Positions 1-10,657 of a stretch of 64,000 nt of DNA are shown here, in pieces. The notes under the pieces were generated by a model, which had not been told where the DNA came from, ran no database searches, and saw only the letters and a list, made by a program, of their open reading frames with translations. The translations under genes and the position numbers were made by a program. The stretch covers positions 744,001-808,000 of the forward strand of contig JBLDXI010000045.1 of the NCBI GenBank assembly GCA_047495785.1, read 5' to 3'. This DNA comes from Lepidodermella squamata (taxonomy: Eukaryota; Gastrotricha). Within the stretch, counting starts at the first letter, position 1, and the number at the start of each line of letters is the position of its first letter.

Positions 1-1
1 T

Positions 2-967
2 TCGCGATCTGTAAAGATTAGAGCAGGAGACTCAATCGATGGCAATTGTCTATCGCTAGTCGTGAAAAGTAAAGCAGATTGGATGTTGTTAACCTCAAAT
101 CAGGAAGATTGGATGGAATTTCCTGCGTGCCATTGGAAATTTGTCTGCGCAGGTGACCACCGAATCTTGATGGTGGATTTTACGAACAACTTATGGGTAA
201 TGGAAAAAGATCATCCGGTTAAATTTGAATCAATGCCAGCGTTGAAAAATGTGTTGCTTTTTGATTGTTGTTGCAACATTGCGATCGCTATTTGCGGAGA
301 TGAAATCGAAAATAATCTTACGCTATTTGAGCTAAGAGGCATGGATTTCACTCCGCTGTCATATGTCAATTTACAATTTCAAGTCGAATCGGTGTCTTGT
401 GGAAAGGAGCACGCCGTTATTTTAGGCACCAATGGCTGTGTATTCACTGTCGGTTCTAATAACAGGGGACAACTCGGTGTGGGTGGCAGTGAACTGACAA
501 AGTGCTTCACACCTCTCCGCGTTGATGTTTTGAATGGCATCGCAGAAATATCAAGCGGCAGTTGGCACTGTTTAGCTGTCGATCGAGAGAATAATTGCGT
601 GTATTCGTGGGGTTGGAATGAAAGTGGCCAATTAGGCCGCGAACCAGACTCTCCCGCTGATATCCCTTCACTAATCGACTTGAATGATGACGATAATGAA
701 GCGGTAATCACTAAAGTTGCTTGCGGATCTCGTCATTCAGTGATTTTTGCGTCAATCAATGAAAAAGCTGTTGTTTTCACTTTTGGCTGCAATTTATTCG
801 GACAGTTGTGCCGCTGCTGTGTAACAGCTGGCGGCGGTGAAGCAGCAGACTTTGACTGGCGCCCCCAGCGCATTAACACCACAGGTCGTGATGTGCGAGA
901 TGTATTTGCATTCGGTTACGCAACCGCCTTAATATTGAACGAGTGCGCGCGTGTGTCCGGCCCATGA
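2..967 (+). CDS. RCCD1: RCC1-repeat protein, RCCD1-like (5' end outside window)
   Basis: The frame is open from the left edge, so the start is probably upstream; a GTG at 62 is not a credible start and the first in-window ATG is at 83. Three RCC1-type blades are visible, each a His-containing strand followed by a G-x-x-x-x-GQLG turn: around 410-480 (SNNRGQLGVGG), 560-640 (WGWNESGQLGR) and 730-810 (CNLFGQLC). The WGWNESGQL stretch, the acidic linker after it and the CGSRHS strand resemble animal RCCD1, a short RCC1-family protein reported to partner the JmjC enzyme KDM8. The third turn is degenerate and the protein ends soon after a fourth partial blade, as in RCCD1. No intron is needed in the visible part. 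The stop is only 42 bases from the next start. Another RCC1-family member is the alternative. Confidence 0.8.
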   Translation, partial: SRSVKIRAGDSIDGNCLSLVVKSKADWMLLTSNQEDWMEFPACHWKFVCAGDHRILMVDFTNNLWVMEKDHPVKFESMPALKNVLLFDCCCNIAIAICGDEIENNLTLFELRGMDFTPLSYVNLQFQVESVSCGKEHAVILGTNGCVFTVGSNNRGQLGVGGSELTKCFTPLRVDVLNGIAEISSGSWHCLAVDRENNCVYSWGWNESGQLGREPDSPADIPSLIDLNDDDNEAVITKVACGSRHSVIFASINEKAVVFTFGCNLFGQLCRCCVTAGGGEAADFDWRPQRINTTGRDVRDVFAFGYATALILNECARVSGP

Positions 968-1009
968 TGGCACATGCGTAATTAAATCGATTGGTGGTGC
1001 TTTGTCCGT

Positions 1010-1408
1010 ATGAGAACACGCGCCTCTCATCTGCAACCACCAATTGCTACAAAGTATAGCGCCGTGTTTGCGTTTTATAACAATCCGATGACTGTACCAG
1101 CGAGGCAACAGTTTTGGCACAAGTTTTTCTGGGCTGTCGTCGCACTCGAGTCGTTTTTTGTGCCTTACTTTCTCATGCAGGAGCACGCTCATTTCGAAGA
1201 TGAGCTCGACGAAACCATTCAAAACATCAGTGTGCTACTGGCTCAGCATCTCAATCAAACAAACGTCTGCCCACAAATATTGGACTGGAATAGCAACAGT
1301 TCGTTGATCGACTCGACAACCAGCAATTTGATTTTCGAAATCAAACTCGAACGGTACGATTTGCGAGTACCTGAACCAATGACAATCGAATCGTTCTCAT
1401 TGCCTTGA
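1010..1408 (+). CDS. Small single-helix protein, unknown function
   Basis: A 132-residue single-exon frame with an ATG start at 1010, followed by AATAAA at 1441. It has a basic, aromatic N-terminus (residues 1-45), one hydrophobic stretch at about 48-65 (WAVVALESFFVPYFL), then an acidic segment with EHAHFEDELDE. Basic N-terminus, one helix and charged tail resemble small inner-mitochondrial-membrane accessory subunits, but I cannot match it to a named family. An internal Met at 1089 gives a shorter alternative start. It lies on the same strand 42 bases after the RCCD1-like stop, so the two may be co-transcribed. It could also be a chance frame, though composition and the poly(A) signal argue for a gene. 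Confidence 0.45.
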   Translation: MRTRASHLQPPIATKYSAVFAFYNNPMTVPARQQFWHKFFWAVVALESFFVPYFLMQEHAHFEDELDETIQNISVLLAQHLNQTNVCPQILDWNSNSSLIDSTTSNLIFEIKLERYDLRVPEPMTIESFSLP

Positions 1409-1605
1409 TTCAAACTTTTTTCGATATTATTTTTATTGATAATAAAAAACGCGTCCTTGTATGAATGGCTCTTTCTTTTTTCGGTTTGAATGGGCTTCAG
1501 GGCGTAACTAAGAGAGGGTTGCGTTCTAGTGAAAGGCCATCACAGACGTACTAATAAAGCAAACGAGTAAATTATGAATTTTCTTGACTGAAATTTACTA
1601 CGGAC

Positions 1606-2676
1606 ATGGTTTCGTCGACTCCAGCAAAAGTCGGGATCGTTTTCTCATTTTTAGGTTTCGGCCTCATAGTAGCTTCGATTGTTGTAGTCGACTGGGTTTA
1701 TGCAATTCAAGGATCTTATACGGTAATGAAGAATTACGTCAACTATCGACTGAAATAATTATTCCTTTTTCTAAAGGAACGCTTCGGTTTATGGCAACTT
1801 TACATAATCCAAACCAACACATACTACACCTTTCCTTCTGGAACAGTATCAAGTACGATTTGATATTCAGCCATCGCGGCTAAGTAACAATTTGTGTGTG
1901 TATTAGTTCGCATCGAAGCCGGCCGTGGTTGTATGGTGGCCGCAGGCGGTTTGGGACTGATTGCCCTAGTCACGGGAATAGCCTATCTAATAATGAAAGA
2001 CCCATGGGCGCCGGCTAAACGATACGTGCTGATGATGTACACCTTGGCCAACGCGTTCGCAGGCCTTCTGTGCGCAGTGGGACCGGCTTTAATTTACGAC
2101 TCTGCCAACTGGTCCAGCGGATTCGCTTCCTGGTCAATTTCATCGAGTGGTATTCTCGCTTTTGTTGCTATCCTCCTTGAAGGTTTGGTAAGTCTAGTTA
2201 CCAGCGCGTAGAGCATCCAAACATAACAGCTTTTTTAGGCGACATTGATGTGTGCGTTGGAATGGAGATGGTACGATAGAACTTATGGCTACAACCTCTT
2301 GAACACAGGTGAAAATATAATTTCTTCTGATTCCAATTTAATCAACTACTGGTTTGTAGATCCCGAGCTTTTACAAGACTTGCGCGATTATTGGCAAGCG
2401 CGAGGTCGCTGGGAGGAGCGGCAAGTCATCGACGAGGACTGGGCTATTTACCGATATCTGCAACAGCGACGGCGAGAGCAAAATTTGAGGCTAAAACGGG
2501 CTATTAAGGATGAGAGGAAAAGATGGCGAGACCGAGAAGCCCGACGAGCGGTCAAGCCGATGGAAGTCATACAACAAGGTCGCTTCCCTACACCCCGAGC
2601 CCCAGAGGACGACGATATGATGACTCCGCCCAACTTTTATCCAAACGCCACAGGTGGCCGCTCTGTTTTTCCCTGA
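1606..2676 (+). CDS. Four-transmembrane claudin/PMP22-like protein with coiled tail
   Basis: Five exons join in frame: 1606-1722, 1777-1852, 1907-2187, 2239-2308 and 2360-2676, giving 286 residues. All introns are 50-54 bases with GT...AG ends. Helix 1 is at about 8-33, helix 2 at 75-95, helix 3 at 104-130 and helix 4 at 140-165. The first extracellular loop has the W...GLW spacing of claudin/PMP22 proteins, but the usual Cys pair is missing (only one Cys, just before helix 2), so the family call is by topology. After helix 4 comes a charged, mostly helical cytoplasmic tail of about 100 residues rich in R, E, W and Q, unusually long for a claudin. A role in cell contacts or membrane scaffolding is inferred. 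AATAAA follows at 2811. Confidence 0.72.
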
Positions 2677-2903
2677 AAAAACCCAGTCATACTGAACGGA
2701 GAGCTTTTAATTTGAATGCTTTGCAAATAACATTATATTTTTATCAGCAGGGTGTCGAAATGAAGCAGTGAAAGTGAGAGAATTTAATCTGATAAATTGA
2801 GTTGAAAGTCAATAAATCGATTATCGATTCGCGGCATGACTGCCGGAATAACACATTTGAGCCACTCGTGACTAGTGGTAGATGTAAGATTTCATTATTG
2901 ACT

Positions 2904-3277
2904 TCAATCTCCTGATGTCTGAGTTGCGATTTCTGATGTCGCAAGACCGTCAATAGCGTATAGTTGCGGGAAGGCATTGTCGAGCCCTTCCTCTTTCACC
3001 TCCTGCAGCTTTTGTCTGAGGAAAGATATGGGGTTTTCAGGCTGATGCATAATGAGAGATGACAGCATGTACTACGAAAGAAAATTTAGCGATTGTCTCT
3101 TCCAAAAAAAAACAAGGTCACCTCGAAAATCCTATTTAATCGGTTGAGGGTTACGAGCTTTTTCGCTTGGTCTGATGTTGGGGTAACGATAGCTTCGCCT
3201 TTGTTGTTGCAAGTCGGAGCTAGTAAGCTGTTTTCAGCAGGCGTAGCAGACCTCGAATAGCGAAGAATATCTTCCAT
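2904..3277 (-). CDS. Small RIIa/DPY-30-like domain protein, two exons
   Basis: Exon 1 is 3277-3122 (ATG at 3277) and exon 2 is 3071-2904 (stop TGA). The 50-base intron has GT...AG ends and is phase 0. The joined protein is 107 residues. Exon 1 ends in a helix (KKLVTLNRLNRIFEY) running directly into exon 2, which starts LSSLIMHQPENPISFLRQKL. The hydrophobic-helix, QPENP, FL-helix pattern is that of RIIa/DPY-30-type dimerisation-docking domains found in ciliary and sperm proteins such as EFCAB10 and TEX55. Each half alone looks like noise; the domain appears only after splicing. The stop falls about 230 bases past the convergent tetraspan stop. The family call rests on one motif, so function is inferred. 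Confidence 0.6.
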
Positions 3278-4609
3278 GTTAAGATTTTATTAAAGCCTTT
3301 ATCAAGACACAAAGATCATGTGGAAAAGGCGTATATAGGAATGCGCGTATTTTGCATTCAAAATCACTCATTCACAACTTCATACCTGTTTGTGGCGCCT
3401 TGGTAGCGGCGTGATGACGCAGCGCTTTTTATTGATGTACCATGTAGCCGATCGTATTTTGCGCCGTGTGAAAAACTGCCGCTTGTTTTTATGCCAAGTA
3501 TTGGAAATACAAGTTATGTGGCCGCTATTCGCGTGTAAAACACGCTCGCTGCGATAGAAAACCTGATACATCATCAGGTGTTTACCCCAAAGTCTGATGA
3601 AACCGCGCTGCGGTGAACTCACCTGTGATATATTATTCCCGAGATGATGATTAATTATTAAATGAAATACTGCCACTGAGTTGTTTCTTGGTATATTTTG
3701 CAAATATTAGACAAGATTTGCGAGTTGGAAATCCTCGATTTTTCGAAAGATAGCAAGGAATTCAATTAAATTCTTTATGGATATTTTATGGCATAAAGAG
3801 CTCATGGAATCTAACAAATGAGATGTCTTACATTTTATGACCATCATGGCTTATTTTTCTGGGACTAATGAATAATAGTTGGGCTATTTTTCCCAAGCTT
3901 ATTTTTGAGACAGTGGGTCAGCGTTCGAAAATGAAAACCTTGAAATAAAAAGTGTAAAACCAAGCCATTTGGATCCATTAAGTTTTAGAACAAAATATCA
4001 GTAATGGCTTCACACCTTTGTAGGTACATTTAGTTTTGTCTCCGCAACTTTTGATTATACAATTTTGCTTCAGAGAGACAAGACGACGATTTCCTTTTTT
4101 AAAGAGAGGATACCGAGCATACCGAGATTGTTACTGAAAGGCATGCTCCATATCAGTTGTACTAGCTATACCATAATCCAAGGTTCAACTAGCCTAAATA
4201 ATTTCATTTCATGTCAAATCATTATTTCATTGATCGATTGGTATCCTGTTCGAAAACAGATGTTAGGCCAAGCAGGTGATTTTCAACTTTATAGCCAGAA
4301 TCGCCACATTCCATTTAAAAAATTGATGAAATTTTTTCTGAACCTTTTGAAACAGCGAAAGTTGAACTGGATACTGGATCAGACATCAGGTTGTCCCACA
4401 AACCACCAGCAGCGAATGATTCCTGCCTTTGATGACTGATGAAAATGCTTGAATGCCTTATTTTTATAACGATACTCAGATGTATTCAAATTTGCGTGAA
4501 TAGGCAATAAAAAGTCCATAGATACCGCTTATATTGCGTTATTGAAAATGTTTCACCCATTTTCCCTACTCGAATACACGCAAAAGCATTCTGCTTTCAC
4601 CGTGAAAAT
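3278..4609. other. Intergenic, 1.3 kb
   Basis: No convincing gene. Frames of about 110-125 codons occur on both strands, without domains, splice-supported extension or normal composition. On the plus strand around 4340-4436 one frame contains the tetrapeptide DTGS inside a hydrophobic-acidic context, followed by two stops; this could be a decayed fragment of a retroelement aspartic protease (see findings). The 5' flank of the ankyrin gene at 4610 includes GAATACACGCAAAAGC-type sequence but no clear core promoter. Confidence 0.4.
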
Positions 4610-6701
4610 ATGTCCGATCCGCAGGCTAATGATTCCGATGGAGGCGAAGATCCAGCGCCAGTGGCACAGACTAAAACACGGACTAAAGTAACAAAATCCG
4701 TGCCGAAACCGGAGGAAGCTAGCAACCTGAAAGGTTTCCTATTTGCCTTCACTCTCAAGTTTTTCCTCCGTTCAAGTGCAAGAGAAGTCATCGATTGCTT
4801 AGTTAACGGTCAAGATTCTCGACTCGCTGAGGTCTTATTTCAATTTCCATTGGGGAAAAATCTTAAAACGACTGATGAATTATAGCTTTTAGATGACAGC
4901 CTAGCGAAGGATTACTGCCTTACCGAGTGCGAACACTACCACATTACCCCATACCATTCCATCGGTAAAATTCAAGTTTAAGCATAGATGGAAGTCGATC
5001 AACTGTAATTTATAGCCTTCGTCAAATGTGACATTGACCTGGCTTCATCTCTGCTCAAAATCGGTATCAACGTCGACGAGCCGGTGAAGGAGAAAACCTT
5101 GGCTTGGGACATGGCCGTAGAACCAGGCAGCCGATTGCTGCATCTGGCAGCTATGACAGGTCACGTCAAATTGATTAACATCCTTATCGAAATGGGAGCT
5201 GATCCGAACGCTCAAGTAAGGACAATATTTTAGCCCGAGTCGATGCATTTCCGTAAATTTCAGGCTGAGAATGGATCTACCCCTTTGTTTGTTGCCTGCA
5301 GCCAAGGACAGGCTGAGGCTGCGGCTGCTTTGATTGAGGGCGGGGCTGACATGAACTATCGCCGACTCAGTGATAATGGAACGCTTCTTCATGCTGCTGG
5401 TAATAATTGTTTAAAAAATGAACAAAATCTAGTATTGCTTTCGAATTTAAAGCGGACTTCGGATCTGATCAGACCTGCGCTCGGTTACTGGAAAAAGGCG
5501 CTGATGTGTCTGCAATAAATAACTGTGGTCACTCCCGTTTGTTCTCAATTTTGATAAAAGTTAACATTGAATCTATCTCAATTTCGAATAGCACTCCACG
5601 TTGCTGCGAAACGAGGATATATCAAAATTGCCGAATTGCTCATCAAATATCTCGCTGACGTCGATCAAGTCAACAAATACCATCAGGAAACTGCTCTACA
5701 CAAGGTAAATCTAGAATTTGGTCAGCCGATTTCAATAAGGTTTCCTGCTCTCAGGCTTGTCAATATGGGCAAACAGAAACGGCAATTTGCCTACTCGGCT
5801 ATGGTGCAGCGATCAACGCGATAAACCGATTTGGCTTTACCCCGTTGATGAAAGCTGTCGAACGTGGCCACGGTGATACAACGGAAATGTTACTAGCACG
5901 CAACGCTGCCGTCAACACTTCGGCGACAGGTAGACAATGGGCAGGCCAATCGCCCCTGCATCTGGCTGTAGCCGCTAAACGCTCAGATATTTTGTACATG
6001 TTGCTGGAAAAACATGCCGAAGTTGATAAGCAGGATGCTCATCAGGTAATGTTAGTCCTACGCTTGAGTTGTATTCTACTTGGAATGATTCCCAGCGAAC
6101 TCCACTATTTTTGGCCGTTCAACTCGGAGCTGTCGAGCCGGCCTCGTTGCTTTCGAGATACGGAGCATCGGTAAATACGGTCGATCGGGACGGAAACACT
6201 CCTATGCATATTGCAGCGCATGAGAACAACACGGATATCCTAAATTTACTCCTGGATCGAAATGCCAGAATTGCAGCACGCAACGTCCAAGGGTAACAAA
6301 CCAAAATAATAAATTCAAATATTTGTTAAACTAAAATCCGCGCCAAATGATACCAAAATTTATCTTAATTAATTAAGGCTACGTCAGATTTTTGGGGTTT
6401 TGAGCATAGAAATTGATAGGAAAATTTCTGCGAATTTTATAAATGATCGAAAGTTCTACAAATTATTTCAAGTTAGGTTCCGTTGAAATTTACGACCATG
6501 GCTTATATTCCATGTTTTTCTTATTCCAGTCGAACGCCTCTTCACATGGCTGTGGCAAACAATGCAACCGAGGCTGTTATTCTGTTGCTGGGAAACTTGG
6601 CCCGACCCGATATTCGTGACAGTGATGGCCATACGTGCTACGATTTAGCCTCGCCACAAATGCGAGCCGCCATTGCAAGAAACTCTAGCATGCATCGCTG
6701 A
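4610..6701 (+). CDS. Ankyrin-repeat protein, nine exons
   Basis: Nine exons keep frame from ATG 4610 to TGA 6701: 4610-4831, 4886-4964, 5016-5215, 5264-5399, 5453-5536, 5592-5704, 5755-6045, 6096-6292 and 6530-6701, giving 497 residues. After an acidic, disordered N-terminus (about 45 residues) and a hydrophobic helix, roughly ten ankyrin repeats run to the end; typical units read LLHLAAMTGHVKLINILIEMG, GHSPLHVAAKRGY, FTPLMKAVERGHGD, TPLFLAVQLGA, TPMHIAAHENN and TPLHMAVANNA. Introns are 41-54 bases except the last (237). Exon 1 includes a hydrophobic stretch at 4735-4778 that looks intron-like but is open in frame, so I kept it. No catalytic domain, membrane anchor or death domain is seen; a scaffold or I-kappa-B-like inhibitor is possible. 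AATAAA lies at 6866. Confidence 0.85.
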
Positions 6702-7929
6702 GATGATGAACTGACTAGAGATGCCTTAATTTTTTCCCGTAGGGGAACGCTTGCTTGTCCCTGAAACTAGAATTACACAAGGAGGTTAATATTTATTTAC
6801 TTTTCTGCTAAATGGCGTAAAGCGACGCCCAGCTCTGTTTTCAATATCCCACTTTTTCATAGTACAATAAATAACGGCTAGTTAACTAACGCCTTGTCTG
6901 TCTGGGAGCCGGTATAAAAAAATTATATATACCTACCTAACTACCTACGCTGCAGTGATGAATGATAGAGCACGATGTAAGGTGCCTCGTTCGATGAACA
7001 ATCGCCAATGTTATTATTTAGCCGTTAGATAAGAGTTATTGCAAATACTTGATTTGACAAAAATTCCACTCGAACTTGACGTGCGTGTTTTTGCCGGACA
7101 CTCATTTATGATTTGCCCACACATATACGTTATATTAGTTTTTATTGTTCCAGCAGCAGCTATACGACTGGCGCCCTTTTGTTGTCTGGCTCGTATTATT
7201 TTTTGCGTGGGCTGAACAAACGCGCCTTTTTTAAGGCAGCGGCCGCAGCCGCTCTTGATTTAGCGAATGATAAGATATTATTAGCCAGCACTTCATACCT
7301 ATTAAGCGATAGACAAAGCAAGCACGCGCAGCTGCATAAAAATCTACTATATATGATGGGGATGTAGATTGCCGTCGTAAAACAAATTGTGACGATGACG
7401 TTGACATATCTAAGGACGCCAACGATTACGCTTCCGGAGCTGATTCAGTGCGCAAGTATTTGCTGCCACCGATATATACTTACTAATAATAATGTAAAAA
7501 CCGAGGTTATTATTTTGCGTAGTCACGGGCTCGGCCCAAGATACAAGCTGCAAAATAGATAACAATTGATAGCGTAATTACGTCGGAGCATTGTGTCATG
7601 TGTAAAACATTTCCCCGTGTATCTTCCCGCAACGACCCGCTGCTTCAGCATTCAGCCGCGTATAGATCTATTGCATTGCTTCATCGCATCACAGCGTTGT
7701 TTTATCAGCAACCGATTCCTGCCGCACATCAACAACCAGTTTTTCTTATTACCGACGCACAGCTGAATTCATTCGTCGGCTCGCTTCATTAACAATTTTT
7801 TCTTACATCTCTATTATTATTTACCTGTTTTGTTTCCATTCGATCTCGATATAGGCATAACGCTTCACACGCCATGTTAAGCTGCCGAACTAGTCACTGA
7901 GAAAGTTATTGAGTAACTTATTGTTATTA
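6702..7929. other. Intergenic, 1.2 kb
   Basis: Contains the 3' end of the ankyrin gene (AATAAA 6866) and the upstream region of the potassium channel. Short frames around 7113-7370 and 7598-7790 lack domains and start support. A GC-rich run (GGCAGCGGCCGCAGCCGC) lies near 7235. Nothing else recognised. Confidence 0.5.
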
Positions 7930-9290
7930 ATGGAAAAACACATTTTATTCGTTCTCGGCATTATTATCGTCGCCTATGTCGGCATGGGCGGCTTGTTGTT
8001 CCAACGTGTCGAACAGCCGCATCAACAAAGCAGCTACGAAGCCAAGTACCGGCCACACGAACCGGAAATTTTCGCTACTTACAACGTGACCGAAATTATA
8101 GCGCAGAGACTTGCCGAGTTGAAAGCTCGAAAATCGTCCAAAGCCAAGCCTTCGACACCTCGGCAGCTGATTCCGAATGACGAATATTTGGACACCGAAA
8201 ATGATACTACAACTGCCATCACAACTGCGGCGCGACCGTCATGCTTGATATCGGCGGTTGATTTCGAAGAAAATGCTCAGACGCTGGCGCTTGAAGTAGC
8301 GCTGTTTGTCATCGAAAAAATCGCGCCTCGCAACATGCGTGATTTGCCGATTTTCAACGCAACACAGGCTATTTCAGCGCTTCACGGTAAACAGCTCACA
8401 ATTACGAAGACGCCGCAGTTGTTTGAAGATTGGGATTTTTACGGTTCGGTATTTTTCGCTGCGACAACTATCACCACGATCGGCTATGGCCACGTTTCGC
8501 CGCAAACTGATTTTGGGAAGATGGTCACTGTCCTATACGCTATTATTGGGGTATTTTTCCTTTTTCTTTCATCAGTTAAAATTCCCAATCCAATTCAATC
8601 AATTTAAATATTTTAAATTGTGAAATTTGCCCTGCTTTCCAGATCCCTTTGGTTGCAGCATTTCTCGGCGGGTTATCAGATCGAATTCGTCGGGTTGCCG
8701 AGCAGATCCAGGAACGTGTCCCTGTTGGAAATGGGGGGTTCGAACGCCGTCCATCGCGACGTGGCGGCAGTTGTATCTGTTGCATCGCCCTCATGAAAAT
8801 TCTCCTCGTCACGCTCATCGGCGCTAGTGTTTTCATCGCTTTGCCATCCTGGTTATTCATGTGGAAGGAGAAAGACTGGAGTTACATCGAAGCTTTGTAT
8901 TTCTCATTTGTAACGCTCAGTACCATTGGTTTTGGGGATTACATCGCGGCGAGAAATCCAGATATCGAAGGGCTGGACTGGTATCGCATTTTCGTAGTTG
9001 TTTGGATCTTTGTCGGCCTCGCCTGGCTGTCATCTGTGATCGCTCTCATCCAAGCAGCTATTACAACCTATTCTGCCATTGCTGTTAAACATGCAGTGAG
9101 ATCGAACAAAAGGCCGAATGACCCATTATCTCCCGATGAAGAGGAAGTTCCACTGGCTACCATCCAGGTCTCCGATCGAAATGTCTACCGTAAAGAAGAC
9201 CGGAATCCTTACACTATGGAAACCGCTATGCAACAAGAACGCAACAGACGGCAAGCTGATTATGTTAGTTTAATTCGAAATCAATATTAA
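7930..9290 (+). CDS. Two-pore-domain potassium channel, short form
   Basis: If the donor at 9264 is not used, exon 2 reads on to TAA at 9288-9290. This gives exons 7930-8550 and 8643-9290 and a 422-residue protein ending in RNQY. Length and content match ordinary K2P channels with a short tail. An AATAAA at 9344 supports a transcript ending here. The charged linker after M4 (KHAVRSNKRPNDPLSPDEEE) is shared by both forms. The two forms would differ only in the cytoplasmic C-terminus, the usual site of K2P regulation and trafficking signals. Confidence 0.88.
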
Positions 9291-10657
9291 CCCGTCAAAT
9301 TCTTCGAATTTCATTTTTTCGACTTGAAAATCATCATTTTTTAAATAAAAGACGACCCTATTTTATTATTTATTTTTAGCTGAGACGGATGAGTTATCAC
9401 GCTGGTCAGAGATCGAATGGGAAAAAGATTCCTTTTGTTAGTAGAATGCGATTCGGATGGCTTATTTAAGTTTTAGTTCTCTCAAGTAGCTATATTCCGC
9501 AAATTAATTTGCATGCGGCTTGTTTTTGGTCGCGTTTAGCTTCAAAATTTTATAGAGAAACTAATATTTTTGTAATTTACTTAGGACACTGCAAGTTTCG
9601 CGAGTTTGGACGAAATGACTCAGCGAGCTCCTCGAAGTTATCCTAAGCGTCCTCCGCCAATGAGGCCGATGAATAACCGTCATCATGCTAACAGCATGTC
9701 AGGGCTTGTTTCTGTCGCGGCGGCTGCTACAACTTCCTCTGGAGATAAGGTGAGTGTTCCAACTTAATTTCCGAACCTTTATTTTGAAGTGTTTTTCGTT
9801 TTCCGTTGTAAATCCCGATCTAAAACTGTGTTTGTTTGTGTTTTCTCTTCTATGTTTATCCAACCCAGTACTCGGTAGTCGGAATGTTACCTCAAATGCT
9901 TCAAATGGCAATGGCTGCCAACGCCGCCGTAGATAGTAGCGTCAACGATTATCAGCAGGTTAGACGCAACAACTCGCACCATCAGTTAAGCCAGGTAGCA
10001 AGCTTGCATGGCCCGCTTTTACCCAACGGTGGTGGCGCGCAACTGCCCGCGCTCATGCCTGGCGCTGCTGCCGCCCAGCAGCCGCATCAGTTCACAGCCG
10101 ACGTGCTGAAACGGCTTGCCGACGGCGCGCCCGACTCGCTGTCGAACGGCTCTAATGCCAGTGTAAATGACGTAAATAATGCTATTTTTGACCAGCAGCA
10201 TGGCGACTACGACGAACAGCAGTACAACCGCCGATCGTCGCGGCCTCGGTCGAGAACCCCGGCTCGGCATGACATCATCGACTACGCCACGCCGCCGAAG
10301 CACCGCCTGCCAACGAGTGTTACCACTAATCGGGCGCCAGCCAGCCGGTACCAGGTCGGCCGAAACCCGACGGCGGAAGACTCGCCCCAGGACGATAACG
10401 GTTCGGTCTACGAGGGCAACTTCGGCGATGATGAACACGAAACGCCGTTGATAACGCGTTCGACTGCCTCCGACCAGACGATTATTCCCCGGCCAAACCC
10501 TGCCCCGTCGTCGAATGGGCCTAATTTCTCCGAAGATCAACGGTACCGGCGAACCAAGTTGGCGATTCATTCGTCGCTGTCCAACACGCCCGGCCGGCGG
10601 AGCCCGCACCCCGATGCCGGCCGGGTGAGGTCCACGGAGCGGCAATCTCACTTATAG
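7930..10657 (+). CDS. Two-pore-domain potassium channel (TWK/K2P), long splice form
   Basis: The start is ATG 7930; a TTG at 7909 is not a start. Exons are 7930-8550, 8643-9263, 9585-9749 and 9869-10657, giving 731 residues. M1 is near the N-terminus (HILFVLGIIIVAYVGMGG), followed by a long extracellular cap loop, pore 1 with TTIGYG (about 184-187) and M2 with the K2P hallmark YAIIGIP spanning the first intron. M3, pore 2 with STIGFG (about 302-305) and M4 (VWIFVGLAWLSSVIALI) follow. These define a K2P leak channel in the plasma membrane that sets resting potential. The donor at 9264 (GTTAGT) joins exon 2 to DTASFASLDEM in frame, adding about 318 residues of Pro/Ser/Arg-rich cytoplasmic tail, with AATAAA at 10662 right after the stop. 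The core channel is certain; the long tail is inferred from frame and splice sites. Confidence 0.82.
9344..9349 (+). promoter_or_regulatory. Poly(A) signal AATAAA of the short channel transcript
   Basis: AATAAA 54 bases after the short-form stop and inside the intron that the long form must remove. This is the arrangement of an alternative intronic polyadenylation site. A second AATAAA at 10662 serves the long form. Confidence 0.6.

Noticed and set aside
3380-3703. 107-codon minus-strand frame
   Set aside because: No start or domain support; basic, Cys-poor composition typical of chance frames.
10019-10651. 210-codon minus-strand frame
   Set aside because: Antisense of the GC-rich last exon of the potassium channel's long tail; Arg-rich composition without domains.
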